NCBI RefSeq assembly: GCF_018614195.1
Contig: NZ_JAGGOT010000023.1
Location: forward strand, 186,001 to 250,000
Direction of reading: 5' to 3'
Source: Streptomyces sp. ISL-43
Lineage (GTDB): Bacteria > Actinomycetota > Actinomycetes > Streptomycetales > Streptomycetaceae
DNA: 64,000 bases
In this document: piece by piece, positions 26,869-37,464 of the stretch
Position numbering within the stretch: position 1 is the stretch's first letter
Layout of the letters: each line of letters starts with the position of its first letter
Made by a program: the position numbers and the translations under genes
The notes under the pieces: model-generated
What the model saw: only the letters and a program-made list of their open reading frames with translations
Told to the model about the DNA's origin: nothing
Databases searched by the model: none

Positions 26869-27054
26869 CGCGTCGTCTTCGTCCTCGTCGTCGTCCAGGC
26901 GGGCCAGCCACGTGGCGAGGCGTTCCACCGGGACCTCGAAGTCCGGGTTCAGGTCGACGAAGGTGCGCAGCTGCTCGGCGAGCCACTCGAAGGTGACCTC
27001 CTCCTCGCCGCGCCGCTTCTCCAGCTCCTCGATGCCGCGATCGGTGAAGTACAA
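26866..27054 (-). CDS. Small acidic protein, probably DUF6104
   Basis: This 62-residue protein starts from TTG (read MYFTDRGIEELEKRRGEEEV) and ends in a run of Asp and Glu. CGGAG stands six nt before the TTG. The frame is open upstream to 27201, but that part is antisense to the next gene's leader and lacks similarity. The sequence matches what I recall of DUF6104, a short Streptomyces family of unknown function. It is divergent from the HExxH protein gene. Confidence 0.7.
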   Translation of the reverse strand: MYFTDRGIEELEKRRGEEEVTFEWLAEQLRTFVDLNPDFEVPVERLATWLARLDDDEDEDDA

Positions 27055-27192
27055 GTCGGGCTCCGTGCGGTGGTGGGGTGTGTTCCCGCCAGGATAATCC
27101 GCCCGGCGGCGGTGGTCGGACTTGACCGCTTTCCGCCGTTCGCGGAGCTCGTCCCCGGGGCAGGGATGGAGGGTCCGCGGCGGGAGGAATCG

Positions 27193-28425
27193 ATGGACCA
27201 TCCGGAGCCCGGCGACGGCGTGCTACGGGCGCTCGGCTCGACCGAGCCGTCCGCCGAGGGCACCGCGCTGGTGCGCGGCGTACGGCGGGCCCGGCGGCTG
27301 CGGCTGCTGCGCGAGGTGCTGCGGGAGGTGGCCGACGCCGTCCCCGGCGCCCAGGCGGCCGAGCACTGGGCCCTGCTGGAGGAGGCCGAGCGGCGCGACC
27401 CCGGCGCGGCCGGCGACGTGGTGCACTATCCGGCCACCGGGGTCTGGGCCGAGGAGACCCTGCGGCGGCTGCGCGCCCCGTACGGCCCGCCGCCCGACAC
27501 CGGGCACCTCGGGGCACTCGCCGCCGCCGCGGCGCTGCGGGCCGGGATCGGCTTCAAGGCCACGCTGCGGCCCGCGAACGGACGCCTCGCACTGCCCACC
27601 CTCGGACTGCTGCGCCCGCCCCGCCCCGGCCCGCTCGTCCTCACCGAAGGCTCCTGGGACCCCGGGGACCCGGCGGCGCTCGCCCTGCACGCGCTGCCCG
27701 GCGGGCGGACCGCCCTCGACGACCTCGACCCCTACCGCGCCCCGGGGTCCGTGCCCGCGGCCCGCCGGCTCACCCCCAAGGGGCACAAGCGCTGGGACAT
27801 CCAGTGGTCCGGCGCCCTCACCCTGCTTCGGCGCTACGACACCGCCCGCGCCGAGGAGGCGGGCCTGCTGCTGCGCTCCGTCGTCCCGCTGTCCGGCAGC
27901 TCCCGCAGCACCGGCGGGAACCTGCCCGAGGCCGCCGGCTGCGTACTGGCACGGGCGCAGGCCCCGCCCGCGCTGGCCGCGACCCTCGTGCACGAGGTGC
28001 AGCACGGCAAGCTGGCGGCGCTGGCGCAGACGGTCGCCCTGCACACCGCCGACCGCTCCGCGCGCTACTGGGCACCCTGGCGCAGCGACCCTCGGACCCT
28101 GGAGGGGCTGCTGCGGGGCGCGTACGCGCATCTGGCACTGGCGGGCTACTGGCAGCGCGCCGCGCTCTACGGGGCCAGGGGGGCGTGGGCGCAGCACGCC
28201 CGGATCCGGGCGCAAGTGGCGGCCGTGCTGCCCGTGCTCCTCGTGCGGTCGGAACTCACCGCCGCCGGGCGGGTGTTCGTCGGGGCGATGGACGCGGCCG
28301 AGCGGGCCATGGACTGCCTCCCGCCGCCGGGCGGCCAACAGGCGGCGGCGCGGGTGGCGGTGGAGCGGGACCGGGTCGCCTGGTGCGCGGCGCACCCGAA
28401 CTTGACCGCGTACGCGGCCGGCTGA
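27193..28425 (+). CDS. HExxH-motif peptide hydroxylase-like protein
   Basis: This 410-residue protein starts MDHPEPGDGVLRALGSTEPS, with GGGAGG five to six nt upstream. The central part carries LAATLVHEVQHGKLAALAQT, an HExxH motif, in the context of the mod_HExxH / aKG-HExxH peptide beta-hydroxylase family, with a later YWAPWRSDPRTLEGLLRGAY segment typical of that family. Members usually sit beside FxsA-type precursor peptides and an FxsB-type radical SAM enzyme; none is found here. The substrate is therefore unknown. No signal peptide or membrane segment is seen. Confidence 0.75.
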   Translation: MDHPEPGDGVLRALGSTEPSAEGTALVRGVRRARRLRLLREVLREVADAVPGAQAAEHWALLEEAERRDPGAAGDVVHYPATGVWAEETLRRLRAPYGPPPDTGHLGALAAAAALRAGIGFKATLRPANGRLALPTLGLLRPPRPGPLVLTEGSWDPGDPAALALHALPGGRTALDDLDPYRAPGSVPAARRLTPKGHKRWDIQWSGALTLLRRYDTARAEEAGLLLRSVVPLSGSSRSTGGNLPEAAGCVLARAQAPPALAATLVHEVQHGKLAALAQTVALHTADRSARYWAPWRSDPRTLEGLLRGAYAHLALAGYWQRAALYGARGAWAQHARIRAQVAAVLPVLLVRSELTAAGRVFVGAMDAAERAMDCLPPPGGQQAAARVAVERDRVAWCAAHPNLTAYAAG

Positions 28426-28465
28426 CGCCTCGGGGGCCGCTGCGCGGGGTCGTCCCGAGTACGCC

Positions 28466-28510
28466 GGAAGGCCCGGCCCCTGGAATTCGCCCAAGGGGGC
28501 CGGGCCTTCC
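28466..28510. terminator. Bidirectional terminator between HExxH gene and sucA/kgd
   Basis: There is a perfect 15-bp GC-rich stem (arms 28466-28480 and 28496-28510, 15-nt loop) between convergent stop codons. Confidence 0.85.
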
Positions 28511-28534
28511 CGCTGGTCGAGCAGAGCGCGGCGG

Positions 28535-31500
28535 CTACGCCTCGAAGACCTCGCTCAGGAGGAGCTGCTGCTCCGCCTGGTGGCGCTTGGCCGAGCCGAC
28601 CGCCGGCGACGAGCCGTGCGGGCGGGAGATGCGGCGCAGGCGCTCGCCGGCCGGGATGTCCGCGCCGACGGCCAGGTCGAGGTGGTCGATCAGGTTCAGC
28701 GCGATGAACGGCCACGCACCCTGGTTCGCCGGCTCCTCCTGGGCCCAGATGTACTTCGCCGCGTTCGGGAACTTGGCGATCTCCGCCTGGAGTTCCGCGC
28801 CCGGCAGCGGGTACAGCCGCTCGATGCGGATGATCGCGGTGTCGGTGATGCCGCGCTTCTCCCGCTCGGCCTCCAGGTCGTAGTAGACCTTGCCCGCGCA
28901 GAAGACGACCTTGCGGACCGCGTTCGGGTCCACGGTGGAGTCGCCGATGACCGGACGGAACGAACCGGTCGTGAACTCCTCCGCCTTCGACGCCGCCGCC
29001 TTCAGACGCAGCATCGACTTCGGGGTGAAGACGATGAGCGGCTTGTGGTGCGGGTTGTGGACCTGCCAGCGCAGGAGGTGGAAGTAGTTCGACGGGAGCG
29101 TGGGCATGGCCACCGTCATGTTGTCCTGCGCGCACATCTGCAGGAAGCGCTCGGGGCGCGCGGAGGAGTGGTCCGGGCCCTGGCCCTCGTAGCCGTGCGG
29201 CAGGAGGAGCGTGACGCCGGACGTCTGGCCCCACTTCTGCTCGGCCGAGGAGATGAACTCGTCGACGACGGTCTGCGCGCCGTTGACGAAGTCTCCGAAC
29301 TGGGCCTCCCAGAGGACCAGCGCGTCCGGGCGGGCCAGCGAGTAGCCGTATTCGAAGCCCATGGCCGCGTACTCGGAGAGCAGCGAGTCGTAGACGTTGT
29401 AGCGGGCCTGGTCGTCCGACAGGTAGAGGAGCGGGGTGTAGTCCTCGCCCGTCTCCCGGTCGATGAGGACCGCGTGGCGCTGGCCGAAGGTGCCGCGGCG
29501 CGAGTCCTGGCCGGACAGCCGGACCGGGGTGCCCTCCATCAGCAGCGAGCCGAAGGCCAGGGTCTCGCCCATGCCCCAGTCGATGGTGCCGTCGTCGATC
29601 ATCGCCGCGCGGCGCTGCAGCTGCGGCAGCAGACGCGGGTGGACGGTGACCGTGTCCGGGATGTTGACCTGGGCCTCGGCGATCCGCTTGACGACCTCCT
29701 GGGAGATCGCGGTGTTCATCGCCACCGGGAAGTCGGCCTGCGCGACGGGGACCGGGGGGATGGCCGCGGGCTGCGTGGCGGCCTCGCGGACCTCCGCGAA
29801 GACCTTCTCCAGCTGGCCCTGGAAGTCCTGCAGCGCCTGCTCGGCCTCTTCGAGGGTGATGTCGCCGCGACCGATGAGGGACTCGGTGTACAGCTTGCGC
29901 ACCGAGCGCTTCTTGTCGATCAGGTCGTACATCAGCGGCTGCGTGAACGCAGGGTTGTCGGACTCGTTGTGCCCGCGGCGGCGGTAGCAGATGAGGTCGA
30001 TGACCACGTCCTTGTTGAACGCCTGACGGAACTCGAAGGCGAGCCGCGCGATGCGGACCACGGCCTCCGGGTCGTCGCCGTTCACGTGGAAGATCGGCGC
30101 CTCGATCATGCGGGCCACGTCGGTCGCGTACATCGAGGAACGCGAGGACTCCGGGGCGGCGGTGAAGCCGACCTGGTTGTTGATGACCACGTGCACGGTG
30201 CCGCCGGTGCGGTAGCCGCGCAGCTGCGACATGTTCAGCGTCTCGGCGACGACGCCCTGGCCCGCGAAGGCCGCGTCGCCGTGCAGGGCGACGGGCAGGA
30301 CCGTGAAGTCCGTGCCGCCCTTGTTGATGATGTCCTGCTTGGCGCGGACCACGCCCTCCAGGACCGGGTCCACCGCCTCCAGGTGTGAGGGGTTGGCGAC
30401 GAGCGAGACCTTGATCTGCTCGCCGTCCAGGCCCGTGAAGGTGCCGTTGGCGCCCAGGTGGTACTTGACGTCGCCGGAGCCGTGCATGGACTTCGGGTCG
30501 AGGTTGCCCTCGAACTCGCGGAAGATCTGCGCGTACGACTTGCCGACGATGTTCGCGAGCACGTTCAGGCGGCCGCGGTGGGCCATGCCGATCGCGACCT
30601 CTTCGAGGCGGGCCTCGGCGGCCGAGTCGATGACGGCGTCGAGCAGCGGGATGACGGACTCGCCGCCCTCCAGGGAGAAGCGCTTCTGGCCGACGTACTT
30701 CGTCTGCAGGAAGGTCTCGAAGGCCTCCGCCGCGTTCAGCCGGCGCAGGATCCGCAGCTGCTCCTCGCGCTCCGGCTTGGAGTGCGGACGCTCGATGCGG
30801 TCCTGGATCCAGCGGCGCTGCTTCGGGTCCTGGATGTGCATGAACTCGACGCCGGTGGTGCGGCAGTACGAGTCGCGCAGCACGCCGAGGATGTCGCGGA
30901 GCTTCATCATCGACTTGCCGGAGAAGCCGCCGACCGCGAACTCGCGCTCCAGGTCCCACAGGGTGAGGCCGTGCTCGGTGATGTCGAGGTCGGGGTGCTT
31001 GCGCTGCTTGTACTCCAGCGGGTCGGTGTCGGCCATGACGTGGCCGCGGACCCGGTAGGAGTGGATCAGCTCGAAGACGCGGGCGGCCTTCGTGACGTCG
31101 TCGTCGTGCGAGGCGTCGATGTCCCGGAGCCAGCGGACCGGCTCGTACGGGATGCGCAGCGCCTCGAAGACGTCGTCGTAGAAGCCGCTCTCGCCGAGCA
31201 GCATGTTCGCGACGACGCGCAGGAACTCGCCGGAGGCCGCGCCCTGGATGACCCGGTGGTCGTAGGTCGAGGTCAGGGTCATGACCTTGGAGATGCCCAG
31301 CTTGTTCAGGGTGTCCTGCGAGGTGCCCTGGAACTCGGCCGGGTAGTCCATGGAGCCGACACCCATGATGACCGACTGTCCGGGCATCAGGCGGGGCACG
31401 GAGTGGACGGTGCCCAGGCCGCCGGGGTTGGTCAGCGAGACGGTGACGCCGGTGAAGTCGTCCATCGTCAGCTTGCCGATGCGGGCCCGGCGGACGATGT

Positions 31501-32428
31501 CCTCGTAGGCCTGCCAGAACTCGAAGAAGTTGAGGCTCTCGGCCTTCTTGATGCCGGCGACGACGAGCTGGCGGTCGCCGTTGGGCTTCACCAGGTCGAT
31601 CGCGAGGCCGAAGTTGATGTGCTCCGGCTTGACCAGGGTCGGCTTGCCGTCCTTCTCCGCGAAGGAGTAGTTCATCGACGGCATGGCCTTGATGGCCTGC
31701 ACCATCGCGTAGCCGATGAGATGGGTGAAGGAGATCTTCCCACCGCGGGCGCGCTTGAGGTGGTTGTTGATGACGATGCGGTTGTCGAACAGCAGCTTCA
31801 CCGGGACGGCGCGGACGGACGTGGCCGTCGGCACTTCCAGCGAGGCGTTCATGTTCTTGACCACGGCAGCCGCCGGGCCGCGGAGCGTCACCAGTTCGGG
31901 GCCGGCAGGGGCCTCGGTGGCGGGCGCGGCCTTCTGGGGGGCTACGGAGGAGGCGGGGGCGGCGGCAGGAGCCGGAGCCTGAGTGGCAGGAGCGGCCGGT
32001 GCGGCGGCCGGGGCCTGGGAGGTGACAGTCACAGCAGGGGCACCAGAGGGGGTGGCAGGTACAGGGGCAGGAGCTGACACAGGTGTCGTGGTCGCGGCGG
32101 GGGGCGCGGCGGCGGCGAAGGCCTGCGGAGTCACGGCGGGGGCGGAGGCGGCGGCCTGTGCGGAGGCGCCGTCCGTCGTCGCGGCGGCGGGAGGAGGAGT
32201 CGGCTGCTCCGTGGGCTTATCCGCCTTGACCGGAGCGGCAGCGCCCCCCGGCTTGTAGTCGGCGAAGAAGTCCCACCAGGCCCGGTCTACCGAGTTCGGG
32301 TCCTGGAGGTACTGCTGATAGATCTCGTCGACGAGCCACTCATTCGCGCCGAAGCCTGGGGCGGGGTTCTTCCCGCCTCCTCCTGCTTCGGTCGTGGTGC
32401 TCGAGTTACTGGGGGACTGTGGCGACAC
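28535..32428 (-). CDS. kgd: Multifunctional 2-oxoglutarate decarboxylase/dehydrogenase (E1-E2 fusion, KGD/OdhA)
   Basis: This 1297-residue actinobacterial fusion enzyme belongs to the TCA cycle. An N-terminal peripheral helix segment ([20 protein letters not shown]) is followed by an Ala/Pro-rich linker (about residues 60-170), then an E2-type acyltransferase core with the catalytic [18 protein letters not shown] block. The E1 thiamine-diphosphate dehydrogenase fills the rest ([40 protein letters not shown]). The GTG at 32428 ([10 protein letters not shown]) is chosen by memory of the S. coelicolor protein; a GTG at 32455 adds nine residues. It oxidises 2-oxoglutarate, with the E2 and FHA/GarA partners encoded elsewhere. 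A two-component system lies just upstream. Confidence 0.93.
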   Translation of the reverse strand: MSPQSPSNSSTTTEAGGGGKNPAPGFGANEWLVDEIYQQYLQDPNSVDRAWWDFFADYKPGGAAAPVKADKPTEQPTPPPAAATTDGASAQAAASAPAVTPQAFAAAAPPAATTTPVSAPAPVPATPSGAPAVTVTSQAPAAAPAAPATQAPAPAAAPASSVAPQKAAPATEAPAGPELVTLRGPAAAVVKNMNASLEVPTATSVRAVPVKLLFDNRIVINNHLKRARGGKISFTHLIGYAMVQAIKAMPSMNYSFAEKDGKPTLVKPEHINFGLAIDLVKPNGDRQLVVAGIKKAESLNFFEFWQAYEDIVRRARIGKLTMDDFTGVTVSLTNPGGLGTVHSVPRLMPGQSVIMGVGSMDYPAEFQGTSQDTLNKLGISKVMTLTSTYDHRVIQGAASGEFLRVVANMLLGESGFYDDVFEALRIPYEPVRWLRDIDASHDDDVTKAARVFELIHSYRVRGHVMADTDPLEYKQRKHPDLDITEHGLTLWDLEREFAVGGFSGKSMMKLRDILGVLRDSYCRTTGVEFMHIQDPKQRRWIQDRIERPHSKPEREEQLRILRRLNAAEAFETFLQTKYVGQKRFSLEGGESVIPLLDAVIDSAAEARLEEVAIGMAHRGRLNVLANIVGKSYAQIFREFEGNLDPKSMHGSGDVKYHLGANGTFTGLDGEQIKVSLVANPSHLEAVDPVLEGVVRAKQDIINKGGTDFTVLPVALHGDAAFAGQGVVAETLNMSQLRGYRTGGTVHVVINNQVGFTAAPESSRSSMYATDVARMIEAPIFHVNGDDPEAVVRIARLAFEFRQAFNKDVVIDLICYRRRGHNESDNPAFTQPLMYDLIDKKRSVRKLYTESLIGRGDITLEEAEQALQDFQGQLEKVFAEVREAATQPAAIPPVPVAQADFPVAMNTAISQEVVKRIAEAQVNIPDTVTVHPRLLPQLQRRAAMIDDGTIDWGMGETLAFGSLLMEGTPVRLSGQDSRRGTFGQRHAVLIDRETGEDYTPLLYLSDDQARYNVYDSLLSEYAAMGFEYGYSLARPDALVLWEAQFGDFVNGAQTVVDEFISSAEQKWGQTSGVTLLLPHGYEGQGPDHSSARPERFLQMCAQDNMTVAMPTLPSNYFHLLRWQVHNPHHKPLIVFTPKSMLRLKAAASKAEEFTTGSFRPVIGDSTVDPNAVRKVVFCAGKVYYDLEAEREKRGITDTAIIRIERLYPLPGAELQAEIAKFPNAAKYIWAQEEPANQGAWPFIALNLIDHLDLAVGADIPAGERLRRISRPHGSSPAVGSAKRHQAEQQLLLSEVFEA

Positions 32429-32686
32429 GGCGGCAACCGCCCTCTTCCGCTTCACAAGGTATGGACAGCGGGAATAAAGGCTACGCCTCCCAGACGGTCG
32501 GATGCAGACCGGGCGGGACTTCCGTCGCGTACGTCACATCGAACGGCGGGTTTCATCGCCTGGAATGGCGGGAAACAAGCCTGGTTCGGGCAGGAGGCAC
32601 CAAGGTTGCGGCCCCCTTGGCTTCGCACCCCTGACGGACCCCGGCGCGTGTGGCCGAGATCATGTCCTTCCCACTCGAACCCTACG

Positions 32687-33781
32687 TCAACCCGGCACCT
32701 GCGAGCTGCCCGGAAGCGTGACGAGGATGCGGCAGCCCCGTGACGATTCGGCCACTCCGATGTGCCCGCCGTGCAGCCCGACCGCCCACCGGGCGATGGC
32801 CAGGCCCAGACCGGTCCCGCCGTCGCCGCCCCTCGCGCTGCCCCGGTTGAACCGCTCGAAGACCCGGTGGCGCTCCTCCTCCGGGATTCCGGGGCCTTCG
32901 TCCCGGACCTCGAGCGCCAGACTCCCGGGCGCGTCGCCCGCCCGCGCCCGGACGGTGACCCGGCCGTGCGGCGGACTGTGCTTGACGGCGTTGTCGATCA
33001 GGTTCGCCACCACCTGGTGCAGCCGCTCGGCGTCCGCGTACGCCGTCAGCTCCGGCGGGAAGACGTCCAGGTGGAGGTGGACGTCGTTGCGGGTGTGCCC
33101 GCCCGAGCCCGAGGACAGCCCCGGACGGCCGGCCGCCGCAAGCCCCGACTCCTTCAGCACCCCCGACAGGTAGGGCCACACCTCGAAGCGGCGGGCCCGC
33201 AGCGGTACCACCCCGTTGTCCACGCGGGACAGGTCCAGCAGCGTCTCCACCAGCCGCCCGAGCCGCTCGGTCTGCTTCAGCGCCGTCCGCATGGTCTCCG
33301 GATCGGCGGCCGAGACCCCGTCCACCACGTTCTCCAGTACCGCGCGCAGAGCCGCGATCGGGGTGCGCAGCTCGTGCGAGACGTTCGCGACGAGCTCCTT
33401 GCGGTGCCGGTCCACCGCCTCCAGGTCGTCCGCCATCAGGTTGATGGTGGAGGCCAGGTCGCCCAGCTCGTCGCGGCGGCCCGCCCCGCGCACCCGGCGC
33501 GTGTAGTCCCCGTGGGATATCGCACGCGCCACCGTGGTCATGTCGTCCAGCGGCGCCGTCAGGCTGTGCGCCACGAACTGCGTGATCAGCATCGAGGCGA
33601 TCACCGAGAACACCGTGATGAAGCGGACCTCGGTGGCGGTGCGCATCGCCACCATCAGCAGGCCCGTGGTGATGAAGACCGACACCACGACGAGCGTGCC
33701 CAGCTTGGTCTTGATCGAGAACGGCGAGAAGGGCCGCAGCCCCCCGGGAGGCCGCTGTCCCGGCGGCCGGTACCCGCTCAC
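32687..33781 (-). CDS. Sensor histidine kinase
   Basis: This 364-residue membrane kinase starts from GTG (read MSGYRPPGQRPPGGLRPFSP). Two close transmembrane segments lie at about residues 25-45 and 50-75 with almost no extracellular loop. HAMP is followed by HisKA (HRKELVANVSHELRTPIAAL) and HATPase_c (ANLIDNAVKHSPPHG; DEGPGIPEEE; GGTGLGLAIA). The start overlaps the response-regulator stop as GTGA, so it is translationally coupled. The minimal loop suggests it senses a signal in or at the membrane. Its place directly upstream of kgd on the same strand is conserved in Streptomyces, but a link to central metabolism is only inference. Confidence 0.9.
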   Translation of the reverse strand: MSGYRPPGQRPPGGLRPFSPFSIKTKLGTLVVVSVFITTGLLMVAMRTATEVRFITVFSVIASMLITQFVAHSLTAPLDDMTTVARAISHGDYTRRVRGAGRRDELGDLASTINLMADDLEAVDRHRKELVANVSHELRTPIAALRAVLENVVDGVSAADPETMRTALKQTERLGRLVETLLDLSRVDNGVVPLRARRFEVWPYLSGVLKESGLAAAGRPGLSSGSGGHTRNDVHLHLDVFPPELTAYADAERLHQVVANLIDNAVKHSPPHGRVTVRARAGDAPGSLALEVRDEGPGIPEEERHRVFERFNRGSARGGDGGTGLGLAIARWAVGLHGGHIGVAESSRGCRILVTLPGSSQVPG

Positions 33782-34521
33782 AGCTGCGCCGGGGTCTCCA
33801 GGGCGTACCCGACGCCGTGGACCGTACGGATCCGCTCGGCGCCGATCTTCCGGCGCAGGGCCTTGATGTGGCTGTCGACGGTACGGGTACCGGACGCGTC
33901 GGCCCAGTCCCACACCTCGGCGAGCAGCTGCTCCCGCGAGAGCACCGCGCGCGGCGTCCCGGCCAGGCACACCAGCAGGTCGAACTCGGTCGGCGTCAGG
34001 TGCACGTCCTCGGTGTGCACCCGCACCCGGCGCTGCGCGTGGTCGATCTCCAGGTCCCCCAGGCGCAGAGTGGCCCCGCGCGGAGCGTGCGCGGCCACGT
34101 TGGCCCGCTCCACCCGGCGCAGCAGTACGTGGACCCGCGCGGCCAGCTCGCGCATCGAGAAGGGCTTCGTCATGTAGTCGTCGGCGCCGACCCCGAGGCC
34201 GACGAGCATGTCGGTCTCGTCGTCCCGGGCGGTGAGCATCAGCACCGGCACCGGCCGCTGGGCCTGGACCCGGCGGCAGACCTCCAGGCCGTCGAAGCCG
34301 GGCAGCATGACGTCCAGGACCAGCAGCTCCGGCAGCCAGCTCTCGGCCGCCGTGACGGCGGCCGGGCCGTCGGCGGCCGTCTGCACCTGAAAGCCCTCGG
34401 CGCGCAGCCGGGCCGCGATCGCCTCGGCGATGGTGTGGTCGTCCTCGACGACGAGTACCCGGCGCTGCGCGCCGGGGGTGGCCGCGGCGCCGTTGTGGGT
34501 GGTGGTGTGCGTCTGTTCCAT
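33778..34521 (-). CDS. OmpR-family response regulator
   Basis: This is a 247-residue regulator. After a 20-residue polar N-terminus, the receiver domain shows VEDD acidic pair, the phosphoacceptor Asp in LLVLDVMLPGFDG, the conserved Thr in LMLTARDD and Lys in MTKPFSMREL. The C-terminal winged helix follows (VHLTPTEFDLLVCLAG; SGTRTVDSHIKALRRKIGAE). It is coupled to the kinase gene downstream and is presumably its cognate partner. A 200-nt gap upstream holds the promoter. Confidence 0.92.
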   Translation of the reverse strand: MEQTHTTTHNGAAATPGAQRRVLVVEDDHTIAEAIAARLRAEGFQVQTAADGPAAVTAAESWLPELLVLDVMLPGFDGLEVCRRVQAQRPVPVLMLTARDDETDMLVGLGVGADDYMTKPFSMRELAARVHVLLRRVERANVAAHAPRGATLRLGDLEIDHAQRRVRVHTEDVHLTPTEFDLLVCLAGTPRAVLSREQLLAEVWDWADASGTRTVDSHIKALRRKIGAERIRTVHGVGYALETPAQL

Positions 34522-34721
34522 GTCCCGCCCCTGAAGATCCCGCGTGGTAGGGGTGCAGCGTAGAGGAGTGGTCGGCCTGCGGCTATGACGGGTTCCGGAT
34601 GTGAGGTTTCCGCCACAGTGCTGTGCCCGCCGCGCGGGGTCCGCGGCGGAGTCCCGGGTCTTTCGGGCCGGTGCGGCGCCCTGGGAACGGTGGAAGGGCG
34701 GACAGGGGACGGCCCGCGGGG

Positions 34722-36494
34722 TCAGAGCATGAGGCCGTGCCCGTGCGGGAACACCGGATCGACGGTGTCGTTCGGGACGTCCGGACGGGAGGCCGCCACC
34801 GCCGCCATCGAGCGCGGCAGCTCGAAGGGCAGCCGCCCCTCGGCCGCGGCCCGGCCGAAGGCCACGTCCAGCAGCGCCGCGTCACTCGCGCCGTAGTCCG
34901 CGACCAGCGCTGCCGCGCGCTCCGCGATCTCGGGGATCACCGCGGCCCGCTCCAGGTTGATGCAGACCAGGGTGGGGACGGCGTCCAGGAGGGCGAGGAT
35001 CCCCGCGAGCTCCGGCTCGGGGAAGGCCAGCGAACCCGAGTGGAAGAAGGACTCGAAGACGTTGGTGCGCGGCTCGTGCGGGGTGCGCAGCCGCAGCACC
35101 GCCAGGTCCGCCTCCGCGGGGTCGGACACGAGGTCCCCGTACGCGGCGGCGACCGCCTCGTCCACGTCCTTGACGTACAGCTTCGACCTGCCGGACAGGG
35201 GCAGGAAGCGCCCGGTGTTGGTGAGCACCGTCAGCGAGCGCCGCTGGGCGGCGGCGCCGGCCGCCGCGAAGTCGGCCCGGCCGACCGTTTCCGCCGCCGC
35301 GTCCGGGTCCACGTACGGGTTCTCGAACAGGCCGAGGACGAACTTCTCGCGCAGCAGCCGGCGTACCGACTCATCGACGCGGGACTCGGGGATCCGGCCC
35401 GAGCGGACCAGCTCCACGACGACCTCGGGGCACTGCTCTCCGCCGAACTGGTCCGCGCCCGCCTCCAGCGAGCGGGCCGCGCGCTCGGCGACGCTCAGGT
35501 GCTCCAGGCCCCAGGCACGGGCCGGGTGCTTCTCGCCGAAGATCGTCGAGTCCGTGAGCAGGCCCCAGTCGGTGCAGACGATGCCCTGGAAGCCGAGCTC
35601 CTCGCGGAGCAGGCCCGTGACGACGCCCTTGTTGAAGCCGAAGCCGACCTCTTCCCAGTCGGTGCCGATGGGCTGGCCGTAGTACGGCATCATCTGCGCG
35701 CAGCCGGCCGCGATGGCCGCCTTGAAGGGCTCCAGGTGGTGTTCGCGCATCCCGCCCGGGTAGATCTGCTCCTTGCCGTGCGCGAAGTGCGGGTCCTCGC
35801 CATCCTTCTGCGGGCCGCCGCCCGGGAAGTGCTTGACCATCGCGGAGACCGAGCCCGCGCCGAGGGCCTCGCCCTGCAGGCCGCGTACGTACGCCCGTAC
35901 GAGCTCGCCCGTCAGCCGCGCGTCCGAGCCGAAGGTGCCCGACTGGCGCGCCCAGCGCGGTTCGGTGGCCAGGTCGATCTGCGGGTGCAGGGCGACGCGG
36001 AAGCCGACGGAGAGGTACTCGCGGCGCACGATGTCGGCGAACTCGCGGACCAGCTCCGGGTCGCCGATCGCGGCGAGGCCGATGGCCTCGGGCCAGGCGG
36101 AGAAGGCGCCGGCGTTGAAGGAGGCGCCGACGTTGTCGGTGAAGGAGTGCCGGGGGTCGGTGGACAGGGTCACCGGGATGCCGAGGCGGGTGCCGGCGGC
36201 CATCTCCTGGATGGCGTTCTGCCAGGTGGCCATCGCGCGGGCGCCGTAGCTGCCGAGGAGGTTGAAGTGGGTGAGGGAGCGGCCCTCGATCAGCTCGGGC
36301 GTGGTGAACGGGAGGATCGAGCCGTCGGTCTCGGTGACCGGGGTCCCGTCCGGATTCATCATCAGCATCGCGTGGAAGAGCTGGCCGGCCTTCTCCTCCA
36401 GGGTCATCCGGGAGAGCAGGTCCTCGACGCGCCGCTCTACGGGGAGGGAGGCGTCCTTGTAGGCGGGTACGGGGGTTGCGGGGGAGGTGTTCAT
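34722..36494 (-). CDS. Glycoside hydrolase family 3 (beta-glucosidase / beta-xylosidase type)
   Basis: This 590-residue GH3 enzyme starts MNTSPATPVPAYKDASLPVE. LLSRMTLEEKAGQLFHAMLM opens the catalytic barrel, MVKHFPGGGPQKDGEDPHFA is the KHF substrate loop, and the nucleophile Asp lies in GIVCTDWGLL near residue 300. The C-terminal domain (residues about 380-590) carries the acid/base region. There is no signal peptide, so it acts on imported oligosaccharides in the cytoplasm. It is divergent from a TetR gene, with a GTGAC-N4-GTCAC palindrome at 36596-36609 in its upstream region. The exact sugar specificity is not clear. Confidence 0.9.
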   Translation of the reverse strand: MNTSPATPVPAYKDASLPVERRVEDLLSRMTLEEKAGQLFHAMLMMNPDGTPVTETDGSILPFTTPELIEGRSLTHFNLLGSYGARAMATWQNAIQEMAAGTRLGIPVTLSTDPRHSFTDNVGASFNAGAFSAWPEAIGLAAIGDPELVREFADIVRREYLSVGFRVALHPQIDLATEPRWARQSGTFGSDARLTGELVRAYVRGLQGEALGAGSVSAMVKHFPGGGPQKDGEDPHFAHGKEQIYPGGMREHHLEPFKAAIAAGCAQMMPYYGQPIGTDWEEVGFGFNKGVVTGLLREELGFQGIVCTDWGLLTDSTIFGEKHPARAWGLEHLSVAERAARSLEAGADQFGGEQCPEVVVELVRSGRIPESRVDESVRRLLREKFVLGLFENPYVDPDAAAETVGRADFAAAGAAAQRRSLTVLTNTGRFLPLSGRSKLYVKDVDEAVAAAYGDLVSDPAEADLAVLRLRTPHEPRTNVFESFFHSGSLAFPEPELAGILALLDAVPTLVCINLERAAVIPEIAERAAALVADYGASDAALLDVAFGRAAAEGRLPFELPRSMAAVAASRPDVPNDTVDPVFPHGHGLML

Positions 36495-36680
36495 GGCCGG
36501 GCTCCTGAGAGGGGTGGGCGCGGGCGGTCGGCCTCGTCGCCGGCCTGGCGGTTCACGGTAGGCGCGAAAACCGTGTACCCACTAGGTTTTGGTTTGTGAC
36601 GTGGGTCACCCCGTTCGGGGGGCCGGGAGCGAGCCGCGGCGGGTGGGGTCCGGGGGACGGGGGCGTGCGTGGGGGATCTA

Positions 36681-36738
36681 GCTAGGCCGTCTCTTTCGGA
36701 TCTTGCCGGGCGACAAGATCCGAAAGAGACGACCTAGG
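36681..36738 (+). promoter_or_regulatory. Long inverted repeat, probable TetR operator
   Basis: This is an inverted repeat with 18 contiguous matching bases per arm (36688-36705 and 36714-36731), extended by CTAGG/CCTAG after one mismatch; the spacer is 8 bp. It sits 10 nt before the TetR start. The right arm recurs almost unchanged at 38166-38187. Confidence 0.7.
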
Positions 36739-36747
36739 CTGCTCGGC

Positions 36748-37455
36748 ATGGCAGAGGACAAGGACCGCACGGCCCCGAAGACGGCGGGCGGCCGCGGTGG
36801 GCGCGGCGGCCGGGGCGGCTACGCGGTGGGCGACGCACGCCGCCGGATGATCCTCGACACCGCCGTCGAGCACTTCGCGCAGTGGGGCTTCCACGCCTCC
36901 TCGCTGGCCCGGATCGCCCATGACTGCGGAATCACCCAGGGCGGCCTGCTGCACCACTTCCGGGGCAAGGAAGACCTGCTGCTGTCGGTCCTGGCACAGA
37001 GCGAGCAGCACGACGTGGACCGGCTCTTCACCGCACCGGACGAGGAGGTCCCCCCGGTCGCCGCGCACTTCGCCGCGGTCGTCGCGCTCGCCGCGGACAA
37101 CGCCCGCCGGCCAGGCCTCGTACGCATGTACAACACGCTGGTCGGGGAGTCCGGGAACCCGGGCCACCCCGCGCACGACTACTTCCGGCAGCGCTACGCC
37201 CGGGTCCTCGGCTACAGCGTCGGCGTGCTGAGGGCGGGCGTGGCAGGCGGCGAGGTCAGGCCCGGGACGGACTGCGAGGCCGTCGGCCGCGAGATCCTCG
37301 CGGTGATGGACGGGTTCCAGATCCAGTGGGTCCTGGACCCCGAGGGCGTGGACATGGCGGGCCTGCTGGCGGGGTACCTGGACCGGCGGCTGCGGGAGAT
37401 CACGGTGGCGGGGACGGGGCTGGGGGCCGGGGCCGGCCGGCCTGGTCCGGGCTGA
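36748..37455 (+). CDS. TetR-family transcriptional regulator
   Basis: This 235-residue protein starts MAEDKDRTAPKTAGGRGGRG. A flexible Gly/Arg-rich N-terminus precedes the helix-turn-helix (LARIAHDCGITQGGLLHHFR, residues about 55-75). The C-terminal ligand domain follows with the TetR_C_6 style ARRPGLVRMYNTLVGESGN block. The start at 36748 is chosen because the inverted repeat lies just upstream and the frame before it runs through that repeat. It is divergent from the GH3 gene, which it may control together with itself, in the manner of sugar-responsive regulators. The last 15 residues are Gly-rich. Confidence 0.88.
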   Translation: MAEDKDRTAPKTAGGRGGRGGRGGYAVGDARRRMILDTAVEHFAQWGFHASSLARIAHDCGITQGGLLHHFRGKEDLLLSVLAQSEQHDVDRLFTAPDEEVPPVAAHFAAVVALAADNARRPGLVRMYNTLVGESGNPGHPAHDYFRQRYARVLGYSVGVLRAGVAGGEVRPGTDCEAVGREILAVMDGFQIQWVLDPEGVDMAGLLAGYLDRRLREITVAGTGLGAGAGRPGPG

Positions 37456-37464
37456 AGCCGCGTC

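Noticed and set aside
28167..30959. A 930-codon open frame antisense/alternate to kgd
   Set aside because: It is a shadow in another frame of the 2-oxoglutarate dehydrogenase; composition is Arg/Pro/Gly-rich with no domain.
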